Assembly: GCF_900240335.1 (NCBI RefSeq) | Contig: NZ_LT964979.1 | Coordinates: 2,356,001-2,420,000, forward strand | Direction of reading: 5' to 3' | Length of the DNA stretch: 64,000 bases | Source of the DNA: Flavimobilis massiliensis | Lineage (GTDB): Bacteria; Actinomycetota; Actinomycetes; Actinomycetales; Cellulomonadaceae | Shown: one piece after another, positions 15,531 to 24,493 of the stretch | Position numbering within the stretch: the stretch's first letter is position 1 | Layout of the letters: each line of letters opens with the position of its first letter | Translations under genes and position numbers: made by a program | The notes under the pieces: model-generated | What the model saw: only the letters and a program-made list of their open reading frames with translations | Databases searched by the model: none | Told to the model about the DNA's origin: nothing

Positions 15531-16967
15531 ATGACCTTCGAGGCCACCCACGTCGCTGACGACACCCCCACCGCCCCCGTCCCTGCGCGCAAGGTCGTCG
15601 CCTGGGCGCTGTGGGACTGGGGCTCGGCCGCGTTCAACGCCGTCATCACGACGTTCGTCTTCACGCGCTGGCTCACGTCCGAGGCGTTCGTCGACGCGAG
15701 CGTCGTCGACGCGGCCGACGCCGAGGTCGCGGCGGGGACGGTCGGCGGCCCCGCCAAGGCGGCTCTCGACTCCGTTCTCGCGGACCACTCGTCGTGGCTC
15801 GGCTGGGGCCTCGCCGCGGCCGGACTGCTCATCGCGCTCATCGCTCCCGTGACGGGCGCACGGTCCGACGACTCGGGCCGCCGACGACTGTGGCTCGGCA
15901 TCCACACGGGCATCACGGTCGCGATCAGCGCGGCGATGTTCCTCGTGACACCCGACCCGGGCTCGCTCACGCAGAACCTCCTGCTCGGCATCTTCCTGCT
16001 CGCCGTCGGCAACGTCTTCTTCGAGCTCGCGTCCGTCAACTACAACGCGACGCTCTCGCAGGTGTCGACGCGCAAGAACATCGGGCGGATCTCGGGCATC
16101 GGCTGGGGTGCCGGGTACATCGGCGGGATCGTCCTGCTCCTCATCCTCTTCGTCGGGTTCATCAACCCCGAGGTCGGCTGGTTCGGCGTCACCGGCGAGA
16201 ACGGCATGGACATCCGCGTCGCCGTCCTCGTCTCCGCCCTGTGGTTCGGCGCGTTCGCGGTGCCCGTCCTTGTGGCCGTGCCCGAGGTGACGGCGTCCCG
16301 CAGCCGCGCGCGCCTCGACATCGTCGGCTCCTACCGCAAGCTCTTCGCGGACATCGCGACGCTGTGGCGCGACCGCCGGGACGTCCTGCGGTTTCTCATC
16401 GCGTCCGCGGTGTACCGCGACGGGCTCGCCGGCGTGTTCACGTTCGGTGCCGTCATCGCGTCGGTGTCGTTCGGGTTCTCGGCGTCGGGCGTCATCGTCT
16501 TCGCGATCGCCGCGAACGTCGTCTCGGGCGTCGCGACGATCATCGCGGGCTTCGTCGAGGACCGGGTCGGGCCCAAGGCGATCATCGTGACGTCGCTCGT
16601 GGGGCTGCTCGTCTCGGGGCTCGCGGTGTTCGTCCTCCACGACGGCGGGCAGACGATCTTCTGGATCTTCGGCCTGCTGCTGTGCGTGTTCGTCGGCCCC
16701 GCGCAGTCGTCGAGCCGCGCCCTCCTTCTGCGACGCACGCCGCCGGGCCGCGAGTCGGAGATCTTCGGTCTCTACGCGACGACCGGCCGCGCCGCGAGCT
16801 TCATGGCGCCGGCCGCGTGGGCGGTGTTCATCTCCGTCTCGGGCCAGTCGCACGTCGGTATCCTCGGGCTCATGCTCGTGCTGCTCATCGGCCTCGTCCT
16901 GCTCCTGCCCGTCCCGGGCGTCCCGGCGGACGCGGACCGCACCGTCGACGACGTCACCGCAGCCTGA
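15531..16967 (+). CDS. MFS transporter, Atg22/UMF1-like family
   Basis: A 478-residue integral membrane protein with about 12 helices. The N-terminus carries the family stretch VVAWALWDWGSAAFNAVITT, and FELASVNYNATL and GRISGIGWGAGYIGGIVLLL lie in the first half, as in bacterial Atg22-like MFS proteins. These relate to the yeast vacuolar amino-acid effluxer; the bacterial substrate is unknown. The hydrolase gene begins 7 bases downstream, so the two are likely cotranscribed. Confidence 0.9.
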   Translation: MTFEATHVADDTPTAPVPARKVVAWALWDWGSAAFNAVITTFVFTRWLTSEAFVDASVVDAADAEVAAGTVGGPAKAALDSVLADHSSWLGWGLAAAGLLIALIAPVTGARSDDSGRRRLWLGIHTGITVAISAAMFLVTPDPGSLTQNLLLGIFLLAVGNVFFELASVNYNATLSQVSTRKNIGRISGIGWGAGYIGGIVLLLILFVGFINPEVGWFGVTGENGMDIRVAVLVSALWFGAFAVPVLVAVPEVTASRSRARLDIVGSYRKLFADIATLWRDRRDVLRFLIASAVYRDGLAGVFTFGAVIASVSFGFSASGVIVFAIAANVVSGVATIIAGFVEDRVGPKAIIVTSLVGLLVSGLAVFVLHDGGQTIFWIFGLLLCVFVGPAQSSSRALLLRRTPPGRESEIFGLYATTGRAASFMAPAAWAVFISVSGQSHVGILGLMLVLLIGLVLLLPVPGVPADADRTVDDVTAA

Positions 16968-16974
16968 GGCGCCC

Positions 16975-17922
16975 GTGCGCTGGGTTCCTGACGTCCTTGG
17001 CGACGGCTACGAGCGGTCGACGTTCGACCTGCCGGGCGACGAGCGCGGCCCCGTCGTCGCGACGCTCGTCCGCCACGTGCCGCGCGGCCCAGACGCGCCG
17101 CCGCGGCGTCGCGCGGTGCTCCTCGTGCACGGCTTCAACGACTACGTCTTCCAGACGCACGTCGCCGAGGCGTTCGACGATGCCGGGTGGGACGTCTACG
17201 GGCTCGACCTGCGCGCCGCCGGCCGCTCCCTGCGGCCCTGGCAGCTGCCGCACTACGTCACCGACCTGCGGGTCTACTCCGAGGAGCTGACGCGCGTCGC
17301 CGCGTGGATCCGGCGCGACCACGACGTGCTCGCCGTGCACGCGCACTCGACCGGCGGGCTCACCGCCGCGCTGTGGGCGCACTCGATGCGCCGCAAGGTC
17401 GTCCTCGACGCGCTCGTGCTCAACTCCCCGTGGTTCGACCTCGACGCCCCGTGGTTCGACCGCACGGTCGGCACGGCGATCCTCGACCGGGTCGCGCCGT
17501 GGGACCCCGAGCGGATCGTTCACGCCTCCCCGTCGGGCTACGCGCACGACCTGCTGCGCGCCCACGGCGGTGAGTGGGACTTCGACCCGGCGTGGAAGAG
17601 CCCCGCAGGCGTGCCCGTGAGGGCCGGCTGGATGCGCGCGGTGCGGCGGGGACATGCCCGCCTCGCGCGCGGGCTCGACGTCAGGGTCCCCGTGCTCGTC
17701 GCCGCGTCGACGACGTCGGGGCCGGGCGGCGACCGCGTGCTCGACGTCGAGCAGATCGCCGACCGCGCGCACCTCGTCGGGCCGGACGTCACCCTCGAAC
17801 GGTTCGAGGGCGGCCTGCACGACCTCACGCTCTCGCCGTCGCCCGTGCGCGACGCCTACCTGCGGCACGTCCTCGCGTGGCTCGAGGTGCGCACGAACGC
17901 GCCGGGCGCGACCGCGCGGTAG
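16975..17922 (+). CDS. alpha/beta hydrolase (serine hydrolase, lysophospholipase-like)
   Basis: A 315-residue hydrolase without signal peptide. The oxyanion-hole region is VLLVHGFNDYVF, the nucleophile elbow HAHSTGGL, an Asp-bearing strand DVRVPVLVAAST follows, and the catalytic His is in FEGGLHDLTLS. The layout resembles monoacylglycerol lipase / serine aminopeptidase S33 proteins. The GTG start is 7 bases after the transporter gene; the substrate is unknown. Confidence 0.88.
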   Translation: MRWVPDVLGDGYERSTFDLPGDERGPVVATLVRHVPRGPDAPPRRRAVLLVHGFNDYVFQTHVAEAFDDAGWDVYGLDLRAAGRSLRPWQLPHYVTDLRVYSEELTRVAAWIRRDHDVLAVHAHSTGGLTAALWAHSMRRKVVLDALVLNSPWFDLDAPWFDRTVGTAILDRVAPWDPERIVHASPSGYAHDLLRAHGGEWDFDPAWKSPAGVPVRAGWMRAVRRGHARLARGLDVRVPVLVAASTTSGPGGDRVLDVEQIADRAHLVGPDVTLERFEGGLHDLTLSPSPVRDAYLRHVLAWLEVRTNAPGATAR

Positions 17923-17955
17923 CGCCGGACGGCGTCGCGCGTGACGCACGGGCCC

Positions 17956-18020
17956 TCAGCCCTCGAGCTCAGCCCTCGAGCTCAGCCCTCGAGCTCAGCC
18001 CTCGAGCTCAGCCCTCGAGC
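17956..18020. repeat. 13-bp tandem repeat x5
   Basis: Five perfect head-to-tail copies of TCAGCCCTCGAGC, covering the intergenic gap and the last codons of the minus-strand glycerophosphodiesterase gene. On the minus strand each unit reads GCTCGAGGGCTGA, so every unit carries a TGA stop. Confidence 0.97.
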
Positions 18021-18871
18021 TCGGCGCGGAGCGCGCCCGGCCGGTTCGTCGTGAGACCTGTGACGCCCAGCCCGACGAGGAAGTGCGCGTCGGCAGCGTC
18101 GTCGACCGTCCACACCCGCACCGTCCGGCCGAGCGCGACCGCCGCCCGCACCTCGTCGGGGTGGGCGCGGCACCACGCGACGGACGGCCCCAGGCCGCCG
18201 ATGCGGCCCGCGACGACGTCCGCACGGGCCTCGGCGACGAGCGCGCGCAGCCGCGCGACCGCGGTCGCATCCGCTCCACCGTCCGGCGCGAGCTCAGCGA
18301 CGAGGTCCGCGTCACCCACCTCGTCGACGAGGAACATGAGCCGCTCCGCCGGCACCCGCGCAGCGAGATGGCGTTGGGACGCGGGGGAGAAGCTCATGAA
18401 CGTCACGTCGACGCTCGTCGCCCCGATCCGTCCCGACGTTGCGTCCCACCCGGCGGCCTCGAGCGTCGTGAGCACCGCGTCCTCGAGGCCGTGCCCCGCA
18501 GGGCTCGGATGCTTGAGCTCGACGACGAGCGTCACCGGGCGTCCTGCTCCGACGGCGAGATCGACGAGGTCCGTGAGTGTGAGCAGCTGCTCCTCGGGCG
18601 TGCCGTGCGACGCCGGCGGCGCGCCGACACCCTTCCACGACCACACGTCGAGCGCCCGCAGCTCCGCGAGCGTGCGCTCATGGAGCGGGCCGCTCGCGTC
18701 CGACGTGCGGTCGAGCGTCGCGTCGTGCCACAGCACGACGACCCCGTCGGCCGTCAGCTGGACGTCGCACTCGAGGCCGTCCGCGCCCTGCGCGAGAGCC
18801 TCGACGTACGCGGCACGCGTGTGCTCGGGGAAGGTGGCGGAAGCGCCCCGGTGGGCGATGATCTGCGGCAC
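18008..18871 (-). CDS. glpQ: glycerophosphodiester phosphodiesterase
   Basis: A 287-residue enzyme hydrolysing glycerophosphodiesters to glycerol-3-phosphate. The N-terminal catalytic stretch IIAHRGASATFPEHT with GADGLECDVQLTADG gives the metal and His residues of the GDPD fold; later VVELKHPSP and FMSFSPASQRHLA follow. No signal peptide, so cytosolic. The GTG at 18871 is chosen because the conserved barrel starts right after it. The final AELEG-stop codons are encoded by the first unit of the 13-bp tandem repeat. Confidence 0.9.
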   Translation of the reverse strand: MPQIIAHRGASATFPEHTRAAYVEALAQGADGLECDVQLTADGVVVLWHDATLDRTSDASGPLHERTLAELRALDVWSWKGVGAPPASHGTPEEQLLTLTDLVDLAVGAGRPVTLVVELKHPSPAGHGLEDAVLTTLEAAGWDATSGRIGATSVDVTFMSFSPASQRHLAARVPAERLMFLVDEVGDADLVAELAPDGGADATAVARLRALVAEARADVVAGRIGGLGPSVAWCRAHPDEVRAAVALGRTVRVWTVDDAADAHFLVGLGVTGLTTNRPGALRAELEG

Positions 18872-18957
18872 GTGCCCGACGCTACCGCGCCGTCTCCGGG
18901 CGGGGCGACGGGTGTGGGGCGGCGTGTGTGGGAGCGAAGGGTGGGCGTGGGGCCGGC

Positions 18958-19272
18958 TCAGCCCGCCTGACCCGTGGCCTGCTCGAGCTCCGTGACGCGC
19001 TGCTGCAGGATCTCCCGCTGACGCTGCGCCTCCTTGAGCTCCGTCGTGAGGTCGACGACCTGGAGCCGCGCGTCCTTGTCGTCCGCGCCGAGGGACGCAC
19101 CGACGCCGAAACCGATGAGACCCGACGCGAGCGCTACCGCGATGACGACCGTCACCGCCTTCCACGGGCGCGCCGTCGCCTGGTCGTCCGGTGCGAGCGA
19201 CGAGGCGTGCTTGTCGAGCCACTGACCCTGCGTCGGTCCGATGGCAGTCGTGCGGTCCGGCGTCGTCGTCAT
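18958..19272 (-). CDS. hypothetical membrane protein with coiled coil
   Basis: A 104-residue protein: ~40 polar residues, one membrane helix (VTVVIAVALASGLIGFGVGA), then a C-terminal heptad-like stretch of about 40 residues (VDLTTELKEAQRQREILQQR) predicted to be a coiled coil outside the membrane. I do not recognise the family. It stands 87 bases upstream of glpQ on the same strand. Confidence 0.75.
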   Translation of the reverse strand: MTTTPDRTTAIGPTQGQWLDKHASSLAPDDQATARPWKAVTVVIAVALASGLIGFGVGASLGADDKDARLQVVDLTTELKEAQRQREILQQRVTELEQATGQAG

Positions 19273-19338
19273 GACAGATCCCCTTCGTCGGCGTGTGGGC
19301 CGATTCTTCCACCTCCGCGGCTGCGTGACGAGGACGGG

Positions 19339-19731
19339 TCACTTCTCGCAGGCGATGCCGTCCTTGTCGCGGTCGAGTCCCTTGTTCACCGTGTAGAGGG
19401 CCTTCGAGACCTTCGGCCGGTACGTCGACGCCGCCTTGACCTTCTTGCCGCGGACGGTCTTCGTGTTGACGGCCTTCGAGTCGCGCGCGACCCCGCCGCG
19501 GTACGCCTTGTTGAGCGCCGTGCAGTTCTTGTACTTCTTCGCCTTCGCGGCGCCTCCGACGGCGACGCTCGACGGCGCTGCGGCGGCGACCGTCGACGGC
19601 GTGGCCACGACGGACGCGGCCAGGACGGGCGCCGCCTCGACGGGCGCGGTCACCGCGCCCGCGGGGACAGCGACGAGGGCAGCGGGAAGGAGCGCAGCGG
19701 CGAGCGCGAGCGACACGAGGCGACGGTTCAT
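19339..19731 (-). CDS. secreted excalibur-domain protein
   Basis: A 130-residue exported protein: signal peptide at residues 1 to about 26, a low-complexity Ala/Val/Pro/Thr linker, then the excalibur calcium-binding domain with KNCTALNKAYRGGVARD and the terminal DRDKDGIACEK. The domain resembles an EF-hand loop. Many actinobacteria secrete such proteins; the partner or role is not known. Confidence 0.9.
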   Translation of the reverse strand: MNRRLVSLALAAALLPAALVAVPAGAVTAPVEAAPVLAASVVATPSTVAAAAPSSVAVGGAAKAKKYKNCTALNKAYRGGVARDSKAVNTKTVRGKKVKAASTYRPKVSKALYTVNKGLDRDKDGIACEK

Positions 19732-19804
19732 GGCCCGCAGCGTAACGGCTGCGCGCGGCGCTCGACAGGTTTCGAGTCCTAGTGTTCTCGCAGGGAGATC
19801 TTGG

Positions 19805-19877
19805 TGGGCCCCGTGGGGCTCGAACCCACGACCCGCGGATTAAAAGTCCGATGCTCTGCCAGCTGAGCTAGAGGCCC
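19805..19877 (-). tRNA. tRNA-Lys (TTT)
   Basis: Minus-strand cloverleaf with acceptor GGGCCTC / GGGGCCC, D-arm TAGCTCAGCTGGCAGAGC, anticodon TTT in CTTTTAA, T-arm GTGGGTTCGAGCCCCAC. The CCA end is encoded (19802-19804), unlike the three tRNAs at 15.1 kb. Confidence 0.96.
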
Positions 19878-19916
19878 GAGCGTGAGTCTAGTGCGACCGC
19901 AGGGCAGCGACGTGGA

Positions 19917-20368
19917 ATGTCCGTGGCTGACGACATGCTGGGCACCCCACCCTCCCGGGGTGGATCGGACGGAGGAAGCAATGACCTGCTCGAGCTCAGC
20001 TCGATCGTCGTCGCGGAGAAGGCCGCGACGTACGTGGGTGGCGGGGACCCCGCGCCGGCGTCGCGGACGGGGTCTCACGACCTCGGTTGGCGCGACGACG
20101 TTCCCGTGTGGGCCATGAGCTACTACGGGGCCGTCCGGCGGTCGGACCTCATCGACGGGGAGCGTGCGGGGTTAACGATCGATGCCGCGCTCACCGCGAT
20201 GTACGCCGAGGGTCGTTTCCTCGGGGGTTTCAAGCACGTCGGCGAGCACGGGACGTACGTTGACGTGTCGACCGGTGACGTTGCGCGGTTCCACGGGCGT
20301 GAGGCCATTCTCGTCGGGGGTGAGGAGGCCTATCGCTCGACTACTTCCGCGGGCTCGTCGTGCCGTAG
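19917..20368 (+). pseudogene. DUF5680-like protein, frameshifted at its 3' end
   Basis: A ~150-residue protein with AEKAATYVGGGDPAPASRTG, VPVWAMSYYGAVRRSDLIDG, MYAEGRFLGGF and GTYVDVSTGDVARFHGRE, which I recognise as DUF5680-like. In the main frame the end reads EEAYRSTTSAGSS and runs on to 20426. In the +1 frame the same bases read LDYFRGLVVP followed by TAG at 20366, which is how such proteins normally end. A single-base loss near 20335 (TATCGCTCGAC) explains this. The start is also uncertain: no ribosome site lies before ATG 19917. Function unknown. Confidence 0.65.
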
Positions 20369-20413
20369 GTTGCCGGTTGCGACGGGTTCCGCTGCTCGCG
20401 CCCGGGCACTAGC

Positions 20414-20971
20414 GTGGCCGCCATGACGGGGCAGGAGCACGCAGCGGCGCAGGGAGCCGACCGAGGGGAGACCGTCCCGGTGGCGCGAGCGTTTCGTCCA
20501 AGCCTTCGGGGCCCGCATCGAAGCCGCCCAGAAGTGACGCGCGCACCCCGGAGCCGTGCGGGGCTCGCCGTCGTCGTCGTGCTGCTCGTGCCCGTCGGGC
20601 TCGCCGCACGTCTGCTCCCCGGCACCGCCGGGGACGTCGCCGGCGGACTGCTCTACGCGGCGATGCTCGTCATGCTGTGCGCGCTCGTCGCACCGCGCGC
20701 GCGATCAGTGACGCTCGGTGCCGTGGCGGCCGCGCTCGGCGTCGGGATCGAGCTGCTGCAGCTCACCGGCCTGCCCGCCGCGCTCGCCGAGACGATCCCA
20801 GCCGCACGCTACGTGCTCGGCTCGACGTTCGTCGCGCCTGACCTCGTCGTCGCCATCGTCGGCGCGGCCCTCGCCGCGGCAGTCGACAGTCTCGTGCCAC
20901 GGCTCCGAGCGCGCACCCACTCGCACGCGCCGGACGCCGCCCAGTCCGTGCCCCGACAACGGCAGGGCTAG
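20414..20971 (+). CDS. DUF2809-type membrane protein
   Basis: A 185-residue protein with about four membrane helices after a ~45-residue basic, disordered N-terminus. LVPVGLAARLLPG, GDVAGGLLYAAM, GIELLQLTGLP and VLGSTFVAPDLVVAIVGA fit the DUF2809 family. The start is GTG 20414 or ATG 20423, both just past the broken DUF5680 gene. Function unknown. Confidence 0.8.
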   Translation: MAAMTGQEHAAAQGADRGETVPVARAFRPSLRGPHRSRPEVTRAPRSRAGLAVVVVLLVPVGLAARLLPGTAGDVAGGLLYAAMLVMLCALVAPRARSVTLGAVAAALGVGIELLQLTGLPAALAETIPAARYVLGSTFVAPDLVVAIVGAALAAAVDSLVPRLRARTHSHAPDAAQSVPRQRQG

Positions 20972-20983
20972 GCTGGCAGCGCC

Positions 20984-21532
20984 ATGGACAAGAAGCTGAA
21001 CCACCACCCGGACATCCCCCTCGACCTGCCGACGGGCGAGCGGCTCCGCGCCGCCGTTGAGCACTACGGCGCGCAGACCGTCGAGCAGCGCGCCATCGCG
21101 CTGCTGCGCGGGGAGAACGCCGGCAAGGACTTCCTCCTCTACGCGGGAGGCCGGCACGGCCTCGGGATCCTCGACGGGGCGCCCGCCCTCTACTGGCCTG
21201 AGCTCTGGGGCGCCCGGGCGCTCCTCCACGTCTGGGACGACTCCGCGACCGAGCCCGTCCTCGCCGGACTGCGCAACCGTGCGTGGCGCGTGCGCGAGAT
21301 GTGCCTGCGCGTCGTCCTCGAGCGGAACTTGCCCGCCCTCGACGAGATCGTCGCGCTGACGGACGACACGAACGCCCGCGTCCGCAGCGCCGCGCTGCGG
21401 GCCCTCGCCGCGCAGGGCAGCGCCGAGCATCAGGCGGTCATCGCCCGTCACTTCTCGGACCGCGACAAGGCCGTGCGGCCCGTCGCGCAGCAGGCGCGCG
21501 ACGCGCTCGCGGCGCGCCTCGCAACGTCCTGA
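20984..21532 (+). CDS. HEAT-repeat protein
   Basis: A 182-residue cytosolic helical-repeat protein. LYWPELWGARALLHVWDD is followed by at least two HEAT-like repeats (ATEPVLAGLRNRAWRVREMC and VALTDDTNARVRSAALRALA) and a third around EHQAVIARHFSDRDKAVR. Such proteins are scaffolds; the partner is unknown. It starts 12 bases after the DUF2809 gene and may share its transcript. Confidence 0.82.
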   Translation: MDKKLNHHPDIPLDLPTGERLRAAVEHYGAQTVEQRAIALLRGENAGKDFLLYAGGRHGLGILDGAPALYWPELWGARALLHVWDDSATEPVLAGLRNRAWRVREMCLRVVLERNLPALDEIVALTDDTNARVRSAALRALAAQGSAEHQAVIARHFSDRDKAVRPVAQQARDALAARLATS

Positions 21533-21554
21533 CCGGGGCGCCCCCGCTCCGGCG

Positions 21555-21603
21555 GATTGACGGCCTCCGACCGTTCGATGGTCGGAAGCCGACGATCCGT
21601 CGC
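21555..21603. repeat. hairpin with family-A-type loop
   Basis: Outer GACGG / CCGTC-like arms and an inner CTCCGACC / GGTCGGAAG stem surround a GTTCGAT loop, the same loop as in the dispersed ~49-bp palindrome. It lies between convergent genes and may terminate both. Confidence 0.55.
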
Positions 21604-21626
21604 GCAGGACGTGGTGGGGCGTCCGG

Positions 21627-22382
21627 TCAGCGGGGGAGGAACGCCGCAGCGGCGTCGGCGAGCCCCGAGAACGTCGGGCCGACGAGCCACCACGCACCCA
21701 GCGCGAGGCACCCCGCCCCGACGAGTGCGAACACGCCCACCCGCAGGCCTCCGGACAGGCGCGTGAGCCTGCCGAGCGCGTCGGCGTCCGACGAGCGCGC
21801 CCGCCCGCCGCGACGCGAGAACCCGAGCTCGGCGACCGCCCGCACCGCCCCGGCGAGCAGCACGAGCGTCACCGTGTGCGCCGCGAACGCGTGGACCTCC
21901 GCCGTGCCCCACCACGTGAGCGCACCCAGGAGCGCGAGCGTCACGAGGATCGTCCACAAGCCGTACCAGTTGCGGATCATGAGCAGCACGAACAGCGCAA
22001 GGACGACGAGCGCCCACAGAACACCGACGTCGTAGCCCCGACCCACGCCGAACGCGGCAGCCAGCCCGACGATCGCCGGGCCCGTGTACCCGGCGGCCGT
22101 CATGAGCACCATCCCCGGGCCGCGTGGTCGGCCCTTCGACAGTGCGAGACCCGACGTGTCCGAGTGCAGGCGGATCCCCATGATTCTGCGGCCCGTGAGC
22201 GCGGCGACGACAAGGTGGCATGCCTCGTGGACGGTCGTCACACCGTGCCGGACGACGCTCCACGCGGGCCGCCACACGACGAGCAGCAGCGCCGTGGCGG
22301 CCGCAGCCAGGACGAGGGAGGTCTCGGGCGGGGGAGAGGCAGTCGTCGCGGCCTCCCAGATGTCGCGCAGCACGTCGGTCAC
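21627..22382 (-). CDS. M50-family membrane metallopeptidase
   Basis: A 251-residue integral membrane protein with about six helices. The zinc site HEACH occurs in VTTVHEACHLVVAALTGRRI at about residue 50, as in the M50B group of actinobacteria. GMVLMTAAGYTGPAIVGLAAA contains the conserved Gly-rich segment facing it. No PDZ domain is visible. It probably cleaves a membrane protein within the bilayer; the substrate is unknown. Confidence 0.85.
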   Translation of the reverse strand: MTDVLRDIWEAATTASPPPETSLVLAAAATALLLVVWRPAWSVVRHGVTTVHEACHLVVAALTGRRIMGIRLHSDTSGLALSKGRPRGPGMVLMTAAGYTGPAIVGLAAAFGVGRGYDVGVLWALVVLALFVLLMIRNWYGLWTILVTLALLGALTWWGTAEVHAFAAHTVTLVLLAGAVRAVAELGFSRRGGRARSSDADALGRLTRLSGGLRVGVFALVGAGCLALGAWWLVGPTFSGLADAAAAFLPR

Positions 22383-22421
22383 GGGACCATCCTGCCGTCC
22401 TCCGCCAGCACACCGGTCCGC

Positions 22422-22497
22422 GAGATAGCGCTCTGCGCCCGAGATAGCGCTCTGCAGGCGCTATCTCGGCAGGGAACTGCTATCTCGCGGATGTCGG
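22422..22497. repeat. nested GAGATAGC palindrome (family C)
   Basis: Nested inverted repeats: GCGAGATAGC / GCTATCTCGC outside and CCGAGATAGCGC / GCGCTATCTCGG inside. GAGATAGCGCTCTGC is also present twice as a direct repeat. It lies between the divergent M50 and helicase genes. The ATAGC core resembles family B. Confidence 0.8.
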
Positions 22498-22714
22498 GTG
22501 CGTCACCACTGGGACGGGGTGACGGTCACCGCCCGCAGGTGAGACACTGGTCGACGAGGACCGCGCGTACCGCCGGTCCCGCGTCGTGGAGTCCCGCACG
22601 ATCCCCGCCCGCGCACAGCGCGGAGCCGTGATCCTGCCTCGTGCGGCGGACCCCGACCCCGGTCGACACCGAGCGCCCCCGTGCGCCGTGCTCCGGGCCG
22701 AACCAGGAAGACAC
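22498..22714 (+). promoter_or_regulatory. long leader of the DEAD-box helicase gene
   Basis: About 215 bases without a gene precede the helicase start. They contain several GC-rich inverted stretches (for example GTGACGGTCACC). Helicase genes of this type are often cold-induced through long leaders, but no specific fold is recognised here. Confidence 0.35.
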
Positions 22715-24406
22715 ATGCCTCAGACCATCCGGTCGTTCTCCGACCTGCCCCTGCCCACGCCCGTCCTCGACGCCCTCGCGCGCGACGGCAAGACCGCACC
22801 GTTCCCCATCCAGACCGCGACCCTCCCCGACACGCTCGCGGGCCGCGACGTCCTCGGCCGTGGCCGCACCGGCTCCGGCAAGACCCTCGCGTTCTCGCTG
22901 CCCATCGTCACGCGGCTCGACGCGTCGCGCTCCGGCCGCACGAAGCCCGCCCGCCCGCGCGCCCTCGTCCTCGCCCCGACGCGCGAGCTCGCCTCGCAGA
23001 TCGACGCGACGCTCGCGCCGCTCGCGAAGGCGCTCGGACTCACGACGACCGTGATCTTCGGCGGCGTCTCCCAGTCGCGCCAGGTCACCGCGCTGCAGAA
23101 GGGCGTCGACGTCGTCGTCGCGTGCCCCGGCCGCCTCGAGGACCTCCTCGGCCAGCGTCATCTCACGCTCGACGACATTGAGATCACCGTGCTCGACGAG
23201 GCCGACCACATGGCCGACCTCGGGTTCCTCCCGGGCGTCAAGCGGATCATGGACCGCACCCCCGCCCAGGGACAGCGCATGCTCTTCTCCGCGACGCTCG
23301 ACAACGGCGTCGACGTGCTCGTCAAGCGCTACCTCCACAAGCCGCTGCACCACTCCGTCGACCCCGAGACGTCGCCCGTCGGCGCGATGACGCACCACGT
23401 CCTCGAGGTCGCCGACGCCACCGCGAAGAAGGACCTCGTCCTCGCGCTCGCGTCCGGCGTCGACCGTCGCATCCTCTTCATGCGCACCAAGCACCAGGCC
23501 AAGAAGATGGCGAAGACGCTCACGGCCGAGGGCGTGCCCGCGGTCGACCTCCACGGCAACCTCTCGCAGGGAGCCCGCGAGAGGAACCTCGAGGCGTTCA
23601 CGTCAGGCGCCGTCAAGGTGCTCGTCGCGACGGACATCGCCGCGCGCGGCATCCACGTCGACCACGTCGGGCTCGTCGTCCACGTCGACCCGCCCGCCGA
23701 GCACAAGGCGTACCTCCACCGCTCCGGACGCACGGCGCGCGCGGGCGAGGGCGGCGTCGTCGTCACCGTCATGACGCCCGAGCAGCGGGGCGACGTCAAG
23801 GACCTCACCCGCAAGGCCGGCATCACCGTGACGCCCGTGCGCGTGCGCGCGACCGACAAGGTCGTCACCGACCTCGTTGGTGAGGTCGCGCCGCGCGTCA
23901 AGCCGTCCGAGGCTCCGGCCGCGGCGCAGCCCGCGCCGAAGCAGCCGCGCAAGAAGAAGGCTGCCGACGGCAGTGCGGGACGTGGCGGCGGCACGTCGAC
24001 GTCCGACGGGTCCGGGCGTCCTGCCCGCGGGTCGGCCAGCTCGCGTGGCTCCGACGTCGCGGTGCGCGGCGACCAGCCGCGCGGCGGACGTCCCGGCACG
24101 GGCCGTGGCGGTCAGCAGGCCGACCCGTCGCGTCCTGGGGGCGCACGCTCGGACGGACGTCGGGGCGGATCCGGACGCGGTGCGTCCGGTCAGCAGCAGG
24201 GCCGTGGCGGTGCGTCTCGCGGGGGGTCGCAGCCTGTGTGGTCGTCGACGACGGGTGAGCCGTCCGGGGGATCTGCGGGTCGCTCGGGTGGCGGTTCTAC
24301 CGGTGGTTCTGGTGGCGCGTCCGGTAGGGCGTCGCGTGGTGGCTCGTCGGGCGCGGGACGTGGACTCGTCGAGATGTCGCGCGGCGCGCGCTCGGGCCGC
24401 CGCTGA
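22715..24406 (+). CDS. DEAD-box RNA helicase
   Basis: A 563-residue ATP-dependent RNA helicase, cytosolic. Q-motif region FSDLPLPTPVLDALARDG, motif I GRTGSGKT, Ia APTRELASQ, II DEAD (VLDEADHMADLG), III SAT, then the second domain with VLVATDIAARGIHVDHVGLV and HRSGRTARAG. The last ~170 residues are Gly/Arg/Ser-rich low-complexity sequence typical of RNA-binding tails. The start ATG follows AGGAAG. It probably acts in ribosome assembly or mRNA decay, as for RhlE/CshA types. A strong terminator follows. Confidence 0.94.
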   Translation: MPQTIRSFSDLPLPTPVLDALARDGKTAPFPIQTATLPDTLAGRDVLGRGRTGSGKTLAFSLPIVTRLDASRSGRTKPARPRALVLAPTRELASQIDATLAPLAKALGLTTTVIFGGVSQSRQVTALQKGVDVVVACPGRLEDLLGQRHLTLDDIEITVLDEADHMADLGFLPGVKRIMDRTPAQGQRMLFSATLDNGVDVLVKRYLHKPLHHSVDPETSPVGAMTHHVLEVADATAKKDLVLALASGVDRRILFMRTKHQAKKMAKTLTAEGVPAVDLHGNLSQGARERNLEAFTSGAVKVLVATDIAARGIHVDHVGLVVHVDPPAEHKAYLHRSGRTARAGEGGVVVTVMTPEQRGDVKDLTRKAGITVTPVRVRATDKVVTDLVGEVAPRVKPSEAPAAAQPAPKQPRKKKAADGSAGRGGGTSTSDGSGRPARGSASSRGSDVAVRGDQPRGGRPGTGRGGQQADPSRPGGARSDGRRGGSGRGASGQQQGRGGASRGGSQPVWSSTTGEPSGGSAGRSGGGSTGGSGGASGRASRGGSSGAGRGLVEMSRGARSGRR

Positions 24407-24420
24407 CCTCAGCCGTTCTC

Positions 24421-24457
24421 ACGAGGCCCCTCCGCACCGTGTGCGGAGGGGCCTCGT
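24421..24457 (+). terminator. terminator after the DEAD-box gene
   Basis: Perfect 17-bp stem (ACGAGGCCCCTCCGCAC and its complement) with loop CGT, followed by CGTCC, 14 bases after the stop. Confidence 0.9.
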
Positions 24458-24493
24458 CGTCCGTGCCCCGGCGGGCCGGGCCGCGCCGGGCCG

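Noticed and set aside
19802..19877. tRNA-Lys as an attachment site for an integrated element
   Set aside because: No partial second copy of the tRNA 3' end was found in the window and no integrase is present; the frameshifted neighbour alone is not evidence.
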